A stretch of DNA of 7,709 nucleotides from an uncultured Erythrobacter sp. (GCA_947258465.1 CAMYIQ010000207.1:1-7709), one strand, 5' to 3'; positions 1-6,819 are shown, numbered from the stretch's first letter. Translations and numbers: made by a program. The notes: a model not told the origin generated them from the letters alone.

Positions 1-1
1 A

Positions 2-73
2 TTCGGAATTGGACCCTCGGCCCTGACCGAAACCATGATTATGCTCAATAAGCATTTCGCCAATGCTGCCTAA
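2..73 (+). CDS. 3' end of an unidentified protein-coding gene (partial)
   Basis: An open frame runs in from the left edge and ends at TAA 71-73. It encodes 23 residues, beginning FGIGPSAL and ending NKHFANAA. Codon choice looks like normal coding sequence, and the downstream gene on the same strand starts only 28 nt later, which fits a shared transcript. I do not recognise the family from this fragment. It is short enough to be a chance open frame, so the call rests on composition and position only. Confidence 0.45.
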   Translation, partial: FGIGPSALTETMIMLNKHFANAA

Positions 74-860
74 TCCCCCAACTGGGTGACGCCGCGCGGC
101 CGTGCCCCATGTTTGCAACAGAGCCCTCGTCACCTTGACGGACGGTAAGGCAACCCTGGGAGAGTTTCAGGCCGCGGCCGAGCAGGAGCAAGCCGCGCGC
201 ATTGAAGAGGCTTCGGTCAAGGCCGTGAAGGATGCGGCAGAATTGGCGGAACGCGCTGATGCCAGAGCCGCTGCGGTCAAGGCAACCTTCGCCGCCATGG
301 CTAATGACCCCGCCCTCCGTCGAAATCGAGAGGCCAAGGAACTGCGGCAACGCTTCGGCGTGGGATATATCGAAAGCGAAGATTATCGGCGCGTGATGGC
401 GCTACTCAGGCAGGTCGCCACCGGGCAACGCCTCACTGTCGAGGACCTCGCATGGCTCAAGACCGAGGCCGATTACTGCTGGACCGACGAACTGCAGAGA
501 GCCTGGCATGCGTTGGAAGCCGAAGCCCTGACCAAAGCATGGGAAAGCAGCGGTGATCCCTGGAATGCCGTGAATGCGAGCGGGCATTGGCGTAAGGCTG
601 GTGAACCGGAGCGAGCTTTGCGTCTGACCGACGCGGCCTTGGCAAAGGTCGGATCAAATCCCAAACTTAGGTCGGCCTTGGCGACAACGCGTGGCGGAGC
701 AATGCGTGACCTGCGCCGCCTCGACGAGGCGAAGGCACTGGCAAGCGAAGCGCATCAACTGACCTCAAGCGACTATAGACCATGCACTTTGTTGGGCGCT
801 GTCCACATCGAGCTTGGGGACCTCCCTGCGGGGCACGAATGGTATGCAAAGGCCGAGACC

Positions 861-864
861 CTAG
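861..864. repeat. CTAG target site beside the IS, left copy
   Basis: CTAG directly precedes the left terminal repeat and also follows the right one at 2310-2313. IS701-family elements are known to duplicate a 4-bp target of the form YTAR, which CTAG fits. Because CTAG is its own reverse complement, it could also be counted as part of the inverted repeats; that ambiguity cannot be settled from a single copy. Confidence 0.7.
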
Positions 865-880
865 CACTACTTTGGCAGAA
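865..880 (+). repeat. Left terminal inverted repeat of the IS
   Basis: CACTACTTTGGCAGAA at this end matches, base for base, the reverse complement of 2294-2309. Beyond 16 bp the match becomes scattered. This end lies downstream of the transposase gene, and its sequence supplies the last eight codons and the stop of the interrupted TPR-like gene. Confidence 0.9.
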
Positions 881-951
881 GTTTGGTTGACCTTGCGTTC
901 AAGAGGCATCCGCAGCGAGGACATTGGGGCGGTGGAGAGCGTGACAGGTGG

Positions 952-2222
952 TCAAGAATGGCTTGGCGCACTGCTGGCAGTGTGGGTTGCGGCGGCGGGC
1001 CAAGGACTCTTTTTTTTCCGTCCCGCCTGAGCGATCCGGCGGCTTTGGAGGTAGGCATAGGCCATCATGGTCATTAAAGCGTGGCGGTGGAGTCCGGTCC
1101 AGGACCGGCCCTCGAAGTGATCCAGGCCGAGCTCTTCCTTGAGTTGCTGATGAGCTTGCTCGCATATCCAGCGCGCTTTGATTGCGCCGGCCAGGTCCTT
1201 GACCGGGGTGCCGGCGGGCAGGTTCGAGAGATAGCATTTGCGTTCGCCGTTCGAGCGATGCTCGCCCACCAGCCAGGCTTCCTCCCCCGGCATGTGCTGG
1301 GCTCCGGCGGAGCCGATCCGCTGGGGAGCTCCGTCGGCGATGCGCACACGCACGGCGGCAAAGCGTGCGGCTAGGCGTCCCTTCGTTCCCTTGCGCCAAC
1401 TAACCTGACGCCACTTCGCGGCTTCGAGCATGGTGTGTGCGGCCCGGGATTTGACGTCCGGCACGTGCCGCACCCGGGGCCGCCCGCGACCAGCGACCGG
1501 AAAGATCAGTTGCACGTCGGCCGGGTAGATCTTCTGGTGCCGGGGGGATGCCGACGGCCCAGCACAGGCCGCGCTCGCTCAGTGCCTGCCGGAACGGAGC
1601 GGACAACCCATAACCGGCATCGGCCAGCACGCAGCCGAAGCGCACCCCGGCCGCGATAACGCGATCGATCTCCTCGATCGCGATCTCTGGCTTCGTGCGA
1701 TATTCCTGCAAGGAAGCAGGCACGCCGGCCTTGTCCATCCGCCCAACATCGCTCGTCCAGCTTTCCGGTAGGAACAAACGCAAGCTCAGCATGAGTGGAA
1801 CTTCGCCGGAGGCCAACGTCACTGACACCAGCGTCTGGCAGTTCGCGTTCTTGCCCAGCGCCGTGGCGTATTGGGGTGCGACACCCACTGACGCCTTGCC
1901 CTTCTTCGGCAGGGCGGTGTCGTCGATGATCAGCCAAGCGTCGTCACCGCCAACCAGTTCGTCCGCCTGGCTCCACAAGGTCGCTTCCAGCGGGGCGCTG
2001 TCCCACAGGCCGGCACCGATGAAATGATGCAGCCGGTCATAAGCGACCGCGTCCGACCGGGCCGCCATGGGCTGAATGCTCTTGCGATCACCCGGCCCAA
2101 TCAGGCCGGCGATATAGGCCGGACACATCCGACGTCCTGTCTTGTTCCCCAGCCCCTCCAAATACGGGCCAAGCCACCGCTCCAAGCCACCGCTCCAAGT
2201 CTGCCTGCCAGTTCTCGCCCAT
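952..2222 (-). pseudogene. IS701-family DDE transposase, double frameshift
   Basis: The enzyme would cut and join the IS ends using three acidic residues of an RNase H-like fold. The native start is very probably the ATG at 2220-2222, read MGENWQADLERWLG, because GGAGG lies six bases upstream (2229-2233). A 13-bp tandem duplication (2169-2199) then throws the frame by one, so translation from this ATG stops after 44 residues. The central part (GNKTGRRMCPAYIAGLIGPGDRK to CWAVGIP) is open in the next frame. An extra base in the C6 run at 1542-1547 shifts the frame again; the C-terminal part resumes as RHQKIYPADVQLIFPVAGRGRPR and ends at TGA 952-954. Removing 14 bases gives exactly 419 codons (418 residues), a usual size for the family. 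The first two catalytic Asp (IDDTALP, LADAGYG) are separated from the third acidic residue (in the CEQAHQQLKEELGLDHFEG region) by the second shift. An in-frame ATG at 2263 opens the central frame with an artificial N-terminus, but it cannot cross the second lesion. Confidence 0.88.
2169..2199. repeat. 13-bp tandem duplication inside the transposase start region
   Basis: The unit AAGCCACCGCTCC at 2171-2183 is repeated exactly at 2184-2196, and period-13 identity extends over 2169-2199. In the transposase reading direction it duplicates the codons around LERWLG. Deleting one unit reconnects the ATG at 2222 to the conserved frame (ADLERWLGPYLEGLG), so the duplication looks like a recent replication-slippage mutation and not a functional repeat. 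Confidence 0.9.
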
Positions 2223-2293
2223 CGCCAGCCTCCGTCAAAGCTGGCTCTCCATGAATCACGCATTCGACGTCAGGGGAATCCCCAAAATCACAT

Positions 2294-2309
2294 TTCTGCC
2301 AAAGTAGTG
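2294..2309 (-). repeat. Right terminal inverted repeat of the IS
   Basis: TTCTGCCAAAGTAGTG is the exact reverse complement of the left end. It lies on the transposase start side, about 70 bp upstream of the native ATG, the usual place for the element's own weak promoter. I see no clear promoter boxes in between. Confidence 0.9.
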
Positions 2310-2313
2310 CTAG
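2310..2313. repeat. CTAG target site beside the IS, right copy
   Basis: This is the second copy of the CTAG seen at 861-864. On the minus strand its TAG (2312-2310) is the stop codon of the AraC-type gene, so the element lies directly after that gene's last codon. Confidence 0.7.
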
Positions 2314-3188
2314 GCAGATCGGCGATATTCCGCTGGTGTAATGCCTAACACCTTTCTGAATGTTCTGTTCATATGGCTTTGATCGGAGAAACCGCAATCA
2401 GCCGCAATCGCTTTCAAAGGCAGATCCCGTTTGAGAAGCAATGCCTTTGCTTTCTTAATTCTTCGTTGAATTACGAATGCATGTGGTGTCACGCCGAATT
2501 CGAGCTTGAACTTTCGGGAAAAATGAAACGGGCTTAATCCCGCGATCGATGCCAAATCCTCGAGATGAATTCGATCGCCTAGCGATTCCTCGATGTACTC
2601 TGAAACCACCTTCCGCAAATTTGATCCTAAAGTACCAATATGAGTTTCCTTTATTGCAATATCAGCATAGTTTCTGATCAGGTGGACTGCAAGTTGCGTT
2701 CGTAATGCATCAATGAAGAGGCACTCGCCTACTCCAAAACCACTGTATTCCTGTTCAAGCATATTTAGACAGAATTGGATCATATTATCCGTCGTACAAA
2801 CACGGTCTGCAATATCGATGCTCGCGAGGTCCCGGTCAAATATTTGGGCAGCGGTTTCGCTGATCGCACTATGGCCAAGATAGATATGCCTGACGTTGAT
2901 CGCATCGTCCCATTGCCACGTCGATTGTTCACCCCGTGTGAGCAGGGAAATGGAGCCCGGCCGAAGTTTCTCGGTTTGCCAAGGGCCATTGCAACGACGG
3001 CGCATGCTGGTATCGGCGTCTTGATAGACCACGATCATATAATCCCGCATCGGCGGAATCTCGACTTCGAGGCCAGCGTAACGATAACCCATTAATGTTA
3101 ATCCGCGCCAGCCTTGTGCAGTGCTGTCGATCGTTTTGCGTCCAGGAATCCATTTCGTGATATCTTCTGGCGGAATTAGATCATTCAT
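2310..3188 (-). CDS. AraC-family transcriptional regulator
   Basis: A 292-residue DNA-binding regulator, a normal length for the family. Residues 1 to about 185 form the variable N-terminal part expected to sense an effector or dimerise; I cannot name the ligand. Residues about 193-292 are the AraC DNA-binding domain with two helix-turn-helix units: 209-231 (LEDLASIAGLSPFHFSRKFK) and 257-281 (AIAADCGFSDQSHMNRTFRK), followed by the family signature ending LGITPAEYRRSA. The ATG at 3188 is preceded by a purine-rich GGGGGGTGAG ribosome binding site. The gene lies 61 nt after the CoA-transferase on the same strand, possibly behind a weak terminator. Its stop codon is part of the CTAG touching the IS, yet the C-terminus has typical family length and appears complete. 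It is visibly AT-rich (two sampled 60-base lines are about 37 and 40 percent GC, against about 57 percent for a sampled line of the CoA-transferase), which hints at a separate origin. Whether it controls the adjacent catabolic genes is inference only. Confidence 0.9.
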   Translation of the reverse strand: MNDLIPPEDITKWIPGRKTIDSTAQGWRGLTLMGYRYAGLEVEIPPMRDYMIVVYQDADTSMRRRCNGPWQTEKLRPGSISLLTRGEQSTWQWDDAINVRHIYLGHSAISETAAQIFDRDLASIDIADRVCTTDNMIQFCLNMLEQEYSGFGVGECLFIDALRTQLAVHLIRNYADIAIKETHIGTLGSNLRKVVSEYIEESLGDRIHLEDLASIAGLSPFHFSRKFKLEFGVTPHAFVIQRRIKKAKALLLKRDLPLKAIAADCGFSDQSHMNRTFRKVLGITPAEYRRSA

Positions 3189-3223
3189 GGCTCACCCCCC
3201 AACCCAGAGCGCATGGTGATTGG

Positions 3224-3241
3224 AAAAATCTCAGTCGAGAT
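3224..3241 (-). terminator. Possible weak intrinsic terminator after the CoA-transferase gene
   Basis: Read on the minus strand, ATCTC-GACT-GAGAT is followed by a run of five T including the last stem base. The five-bp, AT-rich stem is weak. Its position just after the CoA-transferase stop and before the AraC-type start fits partial termination between the catabolic genes and the regulator. It may also be chance. Confidence 0.35.
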
Positions 3242-3249
3242 CGGCCATT

Positions 3250-4458
3250 TCAAACCTGGCCAGTTTCGTTCTCTCCTGCACCAAACACTATGGCTTGCTC
3301 TTCCATCTGTGCAATTTGAGCTTCGCTGTACCCAGATTCAAGCAGAATGCACCGGCTGTCCTGCCCGAAGCTTGGCGGTGCACTGCGGATAGACCCGGGC
3401 GTCCGGCCGAACAGTGCCGGAATTCCCGTGCCGCTGTAATTGCCCATCTTCACCACCATGTTTCGGTGAATGGTATGGGGATGCGCCAGCGCCTCGCTCA
3501 CGTTGCGCACAACGCCTGTCGGCACGCCGGCATTCAGCAGCATATGTTCGAGAGTTTCGGCCTCAAGCTCGGCAAGGCATTGCGTCAGCAACTCGCCAAG
3601 TTCCCTGCGATGCGCGATTCTTGCGGCATTATCGACGAAGCGGGCGTCCACGGCAATATCCGGGCGTTTCAAAACTGCACAAAGTTTGGCGAACTGGCCA
3701 TTGTTGCCAACGGCAAGATAGATCTTTCCGGTGCGCGTCTCAAACATGTCATAAGGCACGATGTTCGGATGTCCGTTGCCCGTTGCTACCGGAATTTTGC
3801 CTGACATCAGGGCGTTGGCGGCCTGAGGATGCAGCATGCTGATCGCACAGTCGTAGAGCGGAACCTCGATTTTCTGGCCAAGCCCCGATCTGCCGCGCTC
3901 GATCAATGCGGCAAGGATTGCATTGCAGGCAATAAGGCCGGTCCCGATATCAACCACCGGAGTGCCCATACGGACCGGCCCGTTTCCGGGGTCGCCGTTG
4001 ATGCTCATCAATCCGGTCATTGCTTGGACCACCGCGTCATAACCCGGATGTCCGCCCAGGGGACCGTCAGCGCCGAAGCCCGTCACATGACAAAGGACAA
4101 GCTTCGGGAACAGCGCTTGAAGCACTTGATCGTAGCCCAGCCCCCATTTTTCCAAAGTCCCGCTCTTGAAGTTGTGGACCAGCACATCCGCGCTCTCCAG
4201 CAGCTTGAGCACGACCGTGCGTCCTTCGGGCTTGCCAACGTCGATGCCGATCGATCGCTTGTTGCGATTTGCGCCCGAAAAATAGGCGCTGAGACCATCC
4301 TTGAATGGAGGGCCCCATCCTCGCGTCTCGTCTCCTTGAGGTGGTTCGATCTTGATGATGTCGGCGCCGTAGTCGGCGAGAACTTGCGTGCAGTATGGTC
4401 CGCCGAGAACACGGCTGAGGTCAACGACACGGATTCCTGTGAGGGGACCCGAGGTCAT
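3250..4458 (-). CDS. Class III CoA-transferase (CaiB/BaiF family)
   Basis: A 402-residue enzyme of the formyl-CoA transferase/CaiB/BaiF fold, expected to move CoA from an acyl-CoA donor to a free carboxylate in the cytoplasm. Family marks run from the N-terminus: PLTGIRVVDLSRVLGGPYCTQ (residues 5-25), DYGADIIKIEPPQGDETR (29-46), NRNKRSIGIDV (64-73), and ADVLVHNFKSGTLEKWGLGY (90-109). Asp170 in GTPVVDIGTG corresponds to the catalytic aspartate that forms the acyl-aspartyl anhydride intermediate (Asp169 in formyl-CoA transferase). The length is normal. The ATG at 4458 overlaps the alcohol dehydrogenase stop as ATGA, and no strong ribosome binding site precedes it, so translational coupling is likely. 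Its place as last gene of the cluster suggests it activates a carboxylic acid made or used by its neighbours. Donor and acceptor cannot be deduced; this family includes oxalate, carnitine, benzylsuccinate and dicarboxylate transferases. Confidence 0.92.
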   Translation of the reverse strand: MTSGPLTGIRVVDLSRVLGGPYCTQVLADYGADIIKIEPPQGDETRGWGPPFKDGLSAYFSGANRNKRSIGIDVGKPEGRTVVLKLLESADVLVHNFKSGTLEKWGLGYDQVLQALFPKLVLCHVTGFGADGPLGGHPGYDAVVQAMTGLMSINGDPGNGPVRMGTPVVDIGTGLIACNAILAALIERGRSGLGQKIEVPLYDCAISMLHPQAANALMSGKIPVATGNGHPNIVPYDMFETRTGKIYLAVGNNGQFAKLCAVLKRPDIAVDARFVDNAARIAHRRELGELLTQCLAELEAETLEHMLLNAGVPTGVVRNVSEALAHPHTIHRNMVVKMGNYSGTGIPALFGRTPGSIRSAPPSFGQDSRCILLESGYSEAQIAQMEEQAIVFGAGENETGQV

Positions 4459-5609
4459 AGCACGTTTTCGTATAGTGACACGACATCATCATAAGACATG
4501 TCGCAAGGATTGTTGGCTATCAGGCGAGTAAGTCCCGTGGTGACTTCGCGCGCCATCGCCGGAACGGCATCGGCAGAAATGCCCAGCTGCGATAGCCGCG
4601 TTTCCAGACCGCTCGCTGCGAACATTTCCTCCATTGCCGAAATGAGACTATTGGCAGCCTCCGCGTTGCTTGCAAAGGTCCGATTCGGCAAGAATACCTT
4701 GGCAAGATGCGCGTATTCAGCTTCTGCGACTACCAGATTGAAGCGCATCACTGGTGCAGCAACCAGAGCATTGCCATGTCCATGCGGCACGTGAAAATGG
4801 CTTCCCAGCGGGTACGATAGTGCATGGATCGAACCCACGCTGGCGTTGATGAATGCCATGCCTGCAAGGGTTGCGCCCAGCAACATTGCTTCGCGTGCGG
4901 CTAGATCCGATGGGGTGTCGAGGACGCGCGGCAAGTTTTGCCCCAGGAGCGAAAGGGCCTTGTCTGCCAGACCGTCGGAAATCAAATTCTTGCGAGTCCT
5001 GCTCGTCGAAGCCTCGATGGCGTGGACCATGGCATCGAGTGCGGTCGCTGCCGTGATCTTGCGAGGCATGCCGAGTGTAAGCGCTGCGTCCAGCAGCGCA
5101 ATGTCTGGAAGCAGTTGCGGCGCGTAAACAGCCAGCTTTTCCTGTTTGGCACTGGTCAAGACGGAAACCGACGTCACTTCCGAGCCAGTGCCGGCGGTTG
5201 TGGGAATCTGGATGAGTGGAAGCCTTTGGCCGATTGCTTTGCCGACACCAATCATGCCGTCGATAGTCTGGCCGCTCGCCGCTGCCAGCGCGACCACCTT
5301 GGCCGTATCGAGGGAGCTTCCTCCACCTAGGCCGATAATTGCGTCGGCTCCGAACGATTTGGCGAATCCAACAGCTTCCGAGACGATTGCCATGGGCGGA
5401 TCTGCTGCTACGCGGTCAAAAATCTCGACCGCGATGCCTGCCGCACCGAGGCTGGACATGGCCTGTTCGGAAAATCCACAAGCCACAATGCCAGGATCGG
5501 TGACGAGCAGGACTCGGCTGCCTCCCAGCTCGCAGACGAGGTCACCGACTTGGGACAGCGATCCCGCTTTGCAAATAATGCGCGGACAAGACAGGAAGTT
5601 GAGGTCCAT
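4455..5609 (-). CDS. Iron-type (group III) alcohol dehydrogenase
   Basis: A 384-residue NAD(P)-dependent dehydrogenase of the Fe-ADH family, which interconverts an alcohol and an aldehyde or ketone. The N-terminal half is the nucleotide-binding domain with GLGGGSSLDTAK (residues 93-104) and the PTTAGTGSEVT loop (136-146). The C-terminal helical domain carries the expected metal ligands Asp192 and His196 (ALDAMVHAIEA), His262 (GSIHALSYPLG) and His276 (HVPHGHGNAL), all present, so the enzyme should be active. Length is typical. The ATG at 5609 has GGAG six bases upstream; the acyl-CoA dehydrogenase stop is 29 nt before it, and its own stop overlaps the CoA-transferase start. Related subfamilies include hydroxyalkanoate (such as 4-hydroxybutyrate) dehydrogenases, lactaldehyde reductase and maleylacetate reductase. 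The neighbours favour a hydroxy-acid or short-chain alcohol substrate, but this is inference. Confidence 0.92.
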   Translation of the reverse strand: MDLNFLSCPRIICKAGSLSQVGDLVCELGGSRVLLVTDPGIVACGFSEQAMSSLGAAGIAVEIFDRVAADPPMAIVSEAVGFAKSFGADAIIGLGGGSSLDTAKVVALAAASGQTIDGMIGVGKAIGQRLPLIQIPTTAGTGSEVTSVSVLTSAKQEKLAVYAPQLLPDIALLDAALTLGMPRKITAATALDAMVHAIEASTSRTRKNLISDGLADKALSLLGQNLPRVLDTPSDLAAREAMLLGATLAGMAFINASVGSIHALSYPLGSHFHVPHGHGNALVAAPVMRFNLVVAEAEYAHLAKVFLPNRTFASNAEAANSLISAMEEMFAASGLETRLSQLGISADAVPAMAREVTTGLTRLIANNPCDMSYDDVVSLYENVL

Positions 5610-5638
5610 AAGTTTCTCCGGTGAGGAAGTTGCTCCGA

Positions 5639-6799
5639 TCAGAAGGCGGCTTCCTTGATCATGTTTCGGGCGATTATCAGTTGTTGAATTTGGGTGGTGC
5701 CTTCGTAGATACGGAACAGGCGCACATCGCGGTAGAACCGCTCCACCGGGTATTCAGACATATAGCCCGCGCCGCCATGAATCTGGACTGCGCGATCCGC
5801 GACCCGGCCGACCATCTCGCTGGCGAACATCTTGCAGCACGCCGCGTCGGTTGACACGTCCTGGCCCGCGTCGCGCCGACGAGCGGTTTCCTCGATCATG
5901 CATCGTGCGGCAAAAGCCTCGGCCTTGCTGTCAGCCAGCATGGCCTGAATAAGCTGCTTTTCGGCTAGGGGTTCACCGAACTGCTTACGCTCCAGGGCGT
6001 AAGCGAGGCTTTCCTTGATCAGCCGCTCGGCGGCCCCGACGCATATAGCTGATATGTGTAAGCGGCCGCGATCAAGGACCTTCATCGCTGTCCGAAACCC
6101 TTTGTTTTCGAATTCAGGCCCGCCGATGATCGACGATTCATGCACACGCACATCCTGGAAGATCACATCGCAGGTCTGCGATCCCTTCTGTCCCATCTTG
6201 CGATCGCGTGCACCGAACGAGATACCAGGGGTAGTCCCGTCCACGAGGAAGGCGGTGACCCCGGAGGAACCTTTGGTTCCCGGCTTGGTACGGGCGAACA
6301 CCGTAAATAACCCTGCCAGCGGAGCGTTGGTAATATAGCGCTTGGTGCCATTTATCACAAAGTGCTCGCTGTCCCGCTTCGCGGATGTGGAAAGTGAGCC
6401 AGCGTCGGAGCCAGCATCGGGCTCTGTCAGGGCAAAGGATGAAATCAATTCGCCCGTGGCTAGGCGAGGCAGGTAGTGCTCCCTTTGCTCAGGCGTGCCG
6501 TCAATGATGATACCCTGCGATCCAATGCCGTTGTTCGTGCCGAACAGAGATCGGAATGCGGGAGATGCTTGACCAAGAATAAATGCCGCCTTTACCTCTT
6601 CGGACATGGTCAGGCCGAGGCCACCAAACGCCTCGGGTATCGACATGCCGAAAAGACCCATGTTCCGGATTTCCTCGGCAAGAGCCTGGGGAATTGCATC
6701 ATTCTCGGCCACCTCGGTTTCGCACGGAATGAGCCGCTCGCGAACAAAGCGATCCAGCGTGTCCAGGAACTGTGAAAGAGTTTCGTTGTCCATTGACAT
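5639..6799 (-). CDS. Acyl-CoA dehydrogenase (FAD-dependent)
   Basis: A 386-residue flavoenzyme that introduces the 2,3-double bond into an acyl-CoA and passes electrons to electron-transfer flavoprotein. The three usual parts are visible: N-terminal helical domain (about 1-120), beta domain with FALTEPDAGSD (122-132) and INGTKRYITN (149-158), and C-terminal helical domain with RKQFGEPL (271-278), QIHGGAGYMSEYPVERFYRD (339-358) and RIYEGTTQIQ (363-372). Glu366 in YEGT is at the position of the catalytic base used by most short- and medium-chain members. Length is normal. The first ATG at 6799 is preferred over the one two codons later because AGGAAG lies eight bases before it. It begins 20 nt after the IclR-type gene stop. 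Chain length or special substrate (branched, dicarboxylic, aryl) cannot be fixed by eye. No electron-transfer flavoprotein genes are in view. Confidence 0.93.
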   Translation of the reverse strand: MSMDNETLSQFLDTLDRFVRERLIPCETEVAENDAIPQALAEEIRNMGLFGMSIPEAFGGLGLTMSEEVKAAFILGQASPAFRSLFGTNNGIGSQGIIIDGTPEQREHYLPRLATGELISSFALTEPDAGSDAGSLSTSAKRDSEHFVINGTKRYITNAPLAGLFTVFARTKPGTKGSSGVTAFLVDGTTPGISFGARDRKMGQKGSQTCDVIFQDVRVHESSIIGGPEFENKGFRTAMKVLDRGRLHISAICVGAAERLIKESLAYALERKQFGEPLAEKQLIQAMLADSKAEAFAARCMIEETARRRDAGQDVSTDAACCKMFASEMVGRVADRAVQIHGGAGYMSEYPVERFYRDVRLFRIYEGTTQIQQLIIARNMIKEAAF

Positions 6800-6819
6800 G
6801 AAATGGGCTTCCTAAAGGC

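Larger units (their letters stand above)
102..890 (+). pseudogene. TPR-like helical protein, 3' end replaced by IS sequence
   Basis: The frame encodes 262 residues from a GTG start. TGA at 87-89 is in frame just upstream, so no earlier start is possible; no clear ribosome binding site precedes the GTG. Residues 20-80 are rich in Ala, Glu, Lys and Arg and probably form a long helix or coiled coil. Residues about 158-252 hold three helix-turn-helix pairs of TPR type, around GHWRKAGEPERAL, AMRDLRRLDEAKAL and GAVHIELGDLPAGHEWYAKAE. No signal peptide or membrane segment is seen, so it is probably cytoplasmic and mediates protein contacts. Residue 254 is read from the CTAG beside the insertion sequence, and residues 255-262 (ALLWQKFG) are read from the element's left terminal repeat. 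The natural C-terminus is therefore lost. I recall similar uncharacterised proteins that continue past this point, but cannot check their length here. Partner and process are unknown; the truncated product may still be made. Confidence 0.6.
865..2309 (-). mobile_element. IS701-family insertion sequence (decayed copy)
   Basis: This 1445-bp element is bounded by 16-bp perfect inverted repeats (865-880 and 2294-2309) and flanked on both sides by CTAG. It contains one transposase gene on the minus strand whose product has the DDE-nuclease motifs of the IS701 family (IIDDTALPKKG, LADAGYG, WICEQAHQQLKEELGLDHFEG). Size, gene content and target site all fit that family. The transposase frame is interrupted twice, so this copy is probably unable to move by itself, though its ends look intact and could be mobilised by a transposase from another copy. 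The element sits between a truncated TPR-like gene on the left and the stop codon of an AraC-type gene on the right. I cannot give an ISfinder name. Confidence 0.9.

Noticed and set aside
45..350. A 101-codon minus-strand frame at the left end
   Set aside because: It is antisense to the TPR-like gene, has no ribosome binding site or domain, and looks like a shadow frame.
1010..1017. Run of eight T (A8 on the transposase strand) as a programmed slippage site
   Set aside because: It encodes the ordinary Arg-Lys-Lys-Lys stretch about 20 codons before the stop, and no conserved downstream frame requires a shift there.
899..1399. A 166-codon minus-strand frame inside the IS
   Set aside because: It overlaps the C-terminal part of the transposase in another phase, and that part's conserved frame (952-1515) is clearly the coding one.
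2142..2348. Plus-strand frame crossing the right IS end, ending in GRSAIFRWCNA
   Set aside because: It runs through both the transposase start region and the AraC-type 3' end in antisense. It matters only as the hypothetical continuation of the TPR-like frame if the IS is removed.
2101..2397. A 98-codon minus-strand frame spanning the IS right end and the end of the AraC-type gene
   Set aside because: It is a junction artefact: an alternative phase of two different genes with no domain, and its start lies inside the AraC-type gene.
3220..4494. Long open frames on the plus strand (194 and 221 codons) opposite the CoA-transferase
   Set aside because: They are antisense shadows of a well-conserved gene; their products show no recognisable domain and their codon pattern mirrors that of the CoA-transferase.
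5146..5658. A 170-codon plus-strand frame opposite the alcohol dehydrogenase
   Set aside because: It is antisense to a gene with all family motifs intact and has a low-complexity Ala/Pro/Ser/Arg composition typical of shadow frames.
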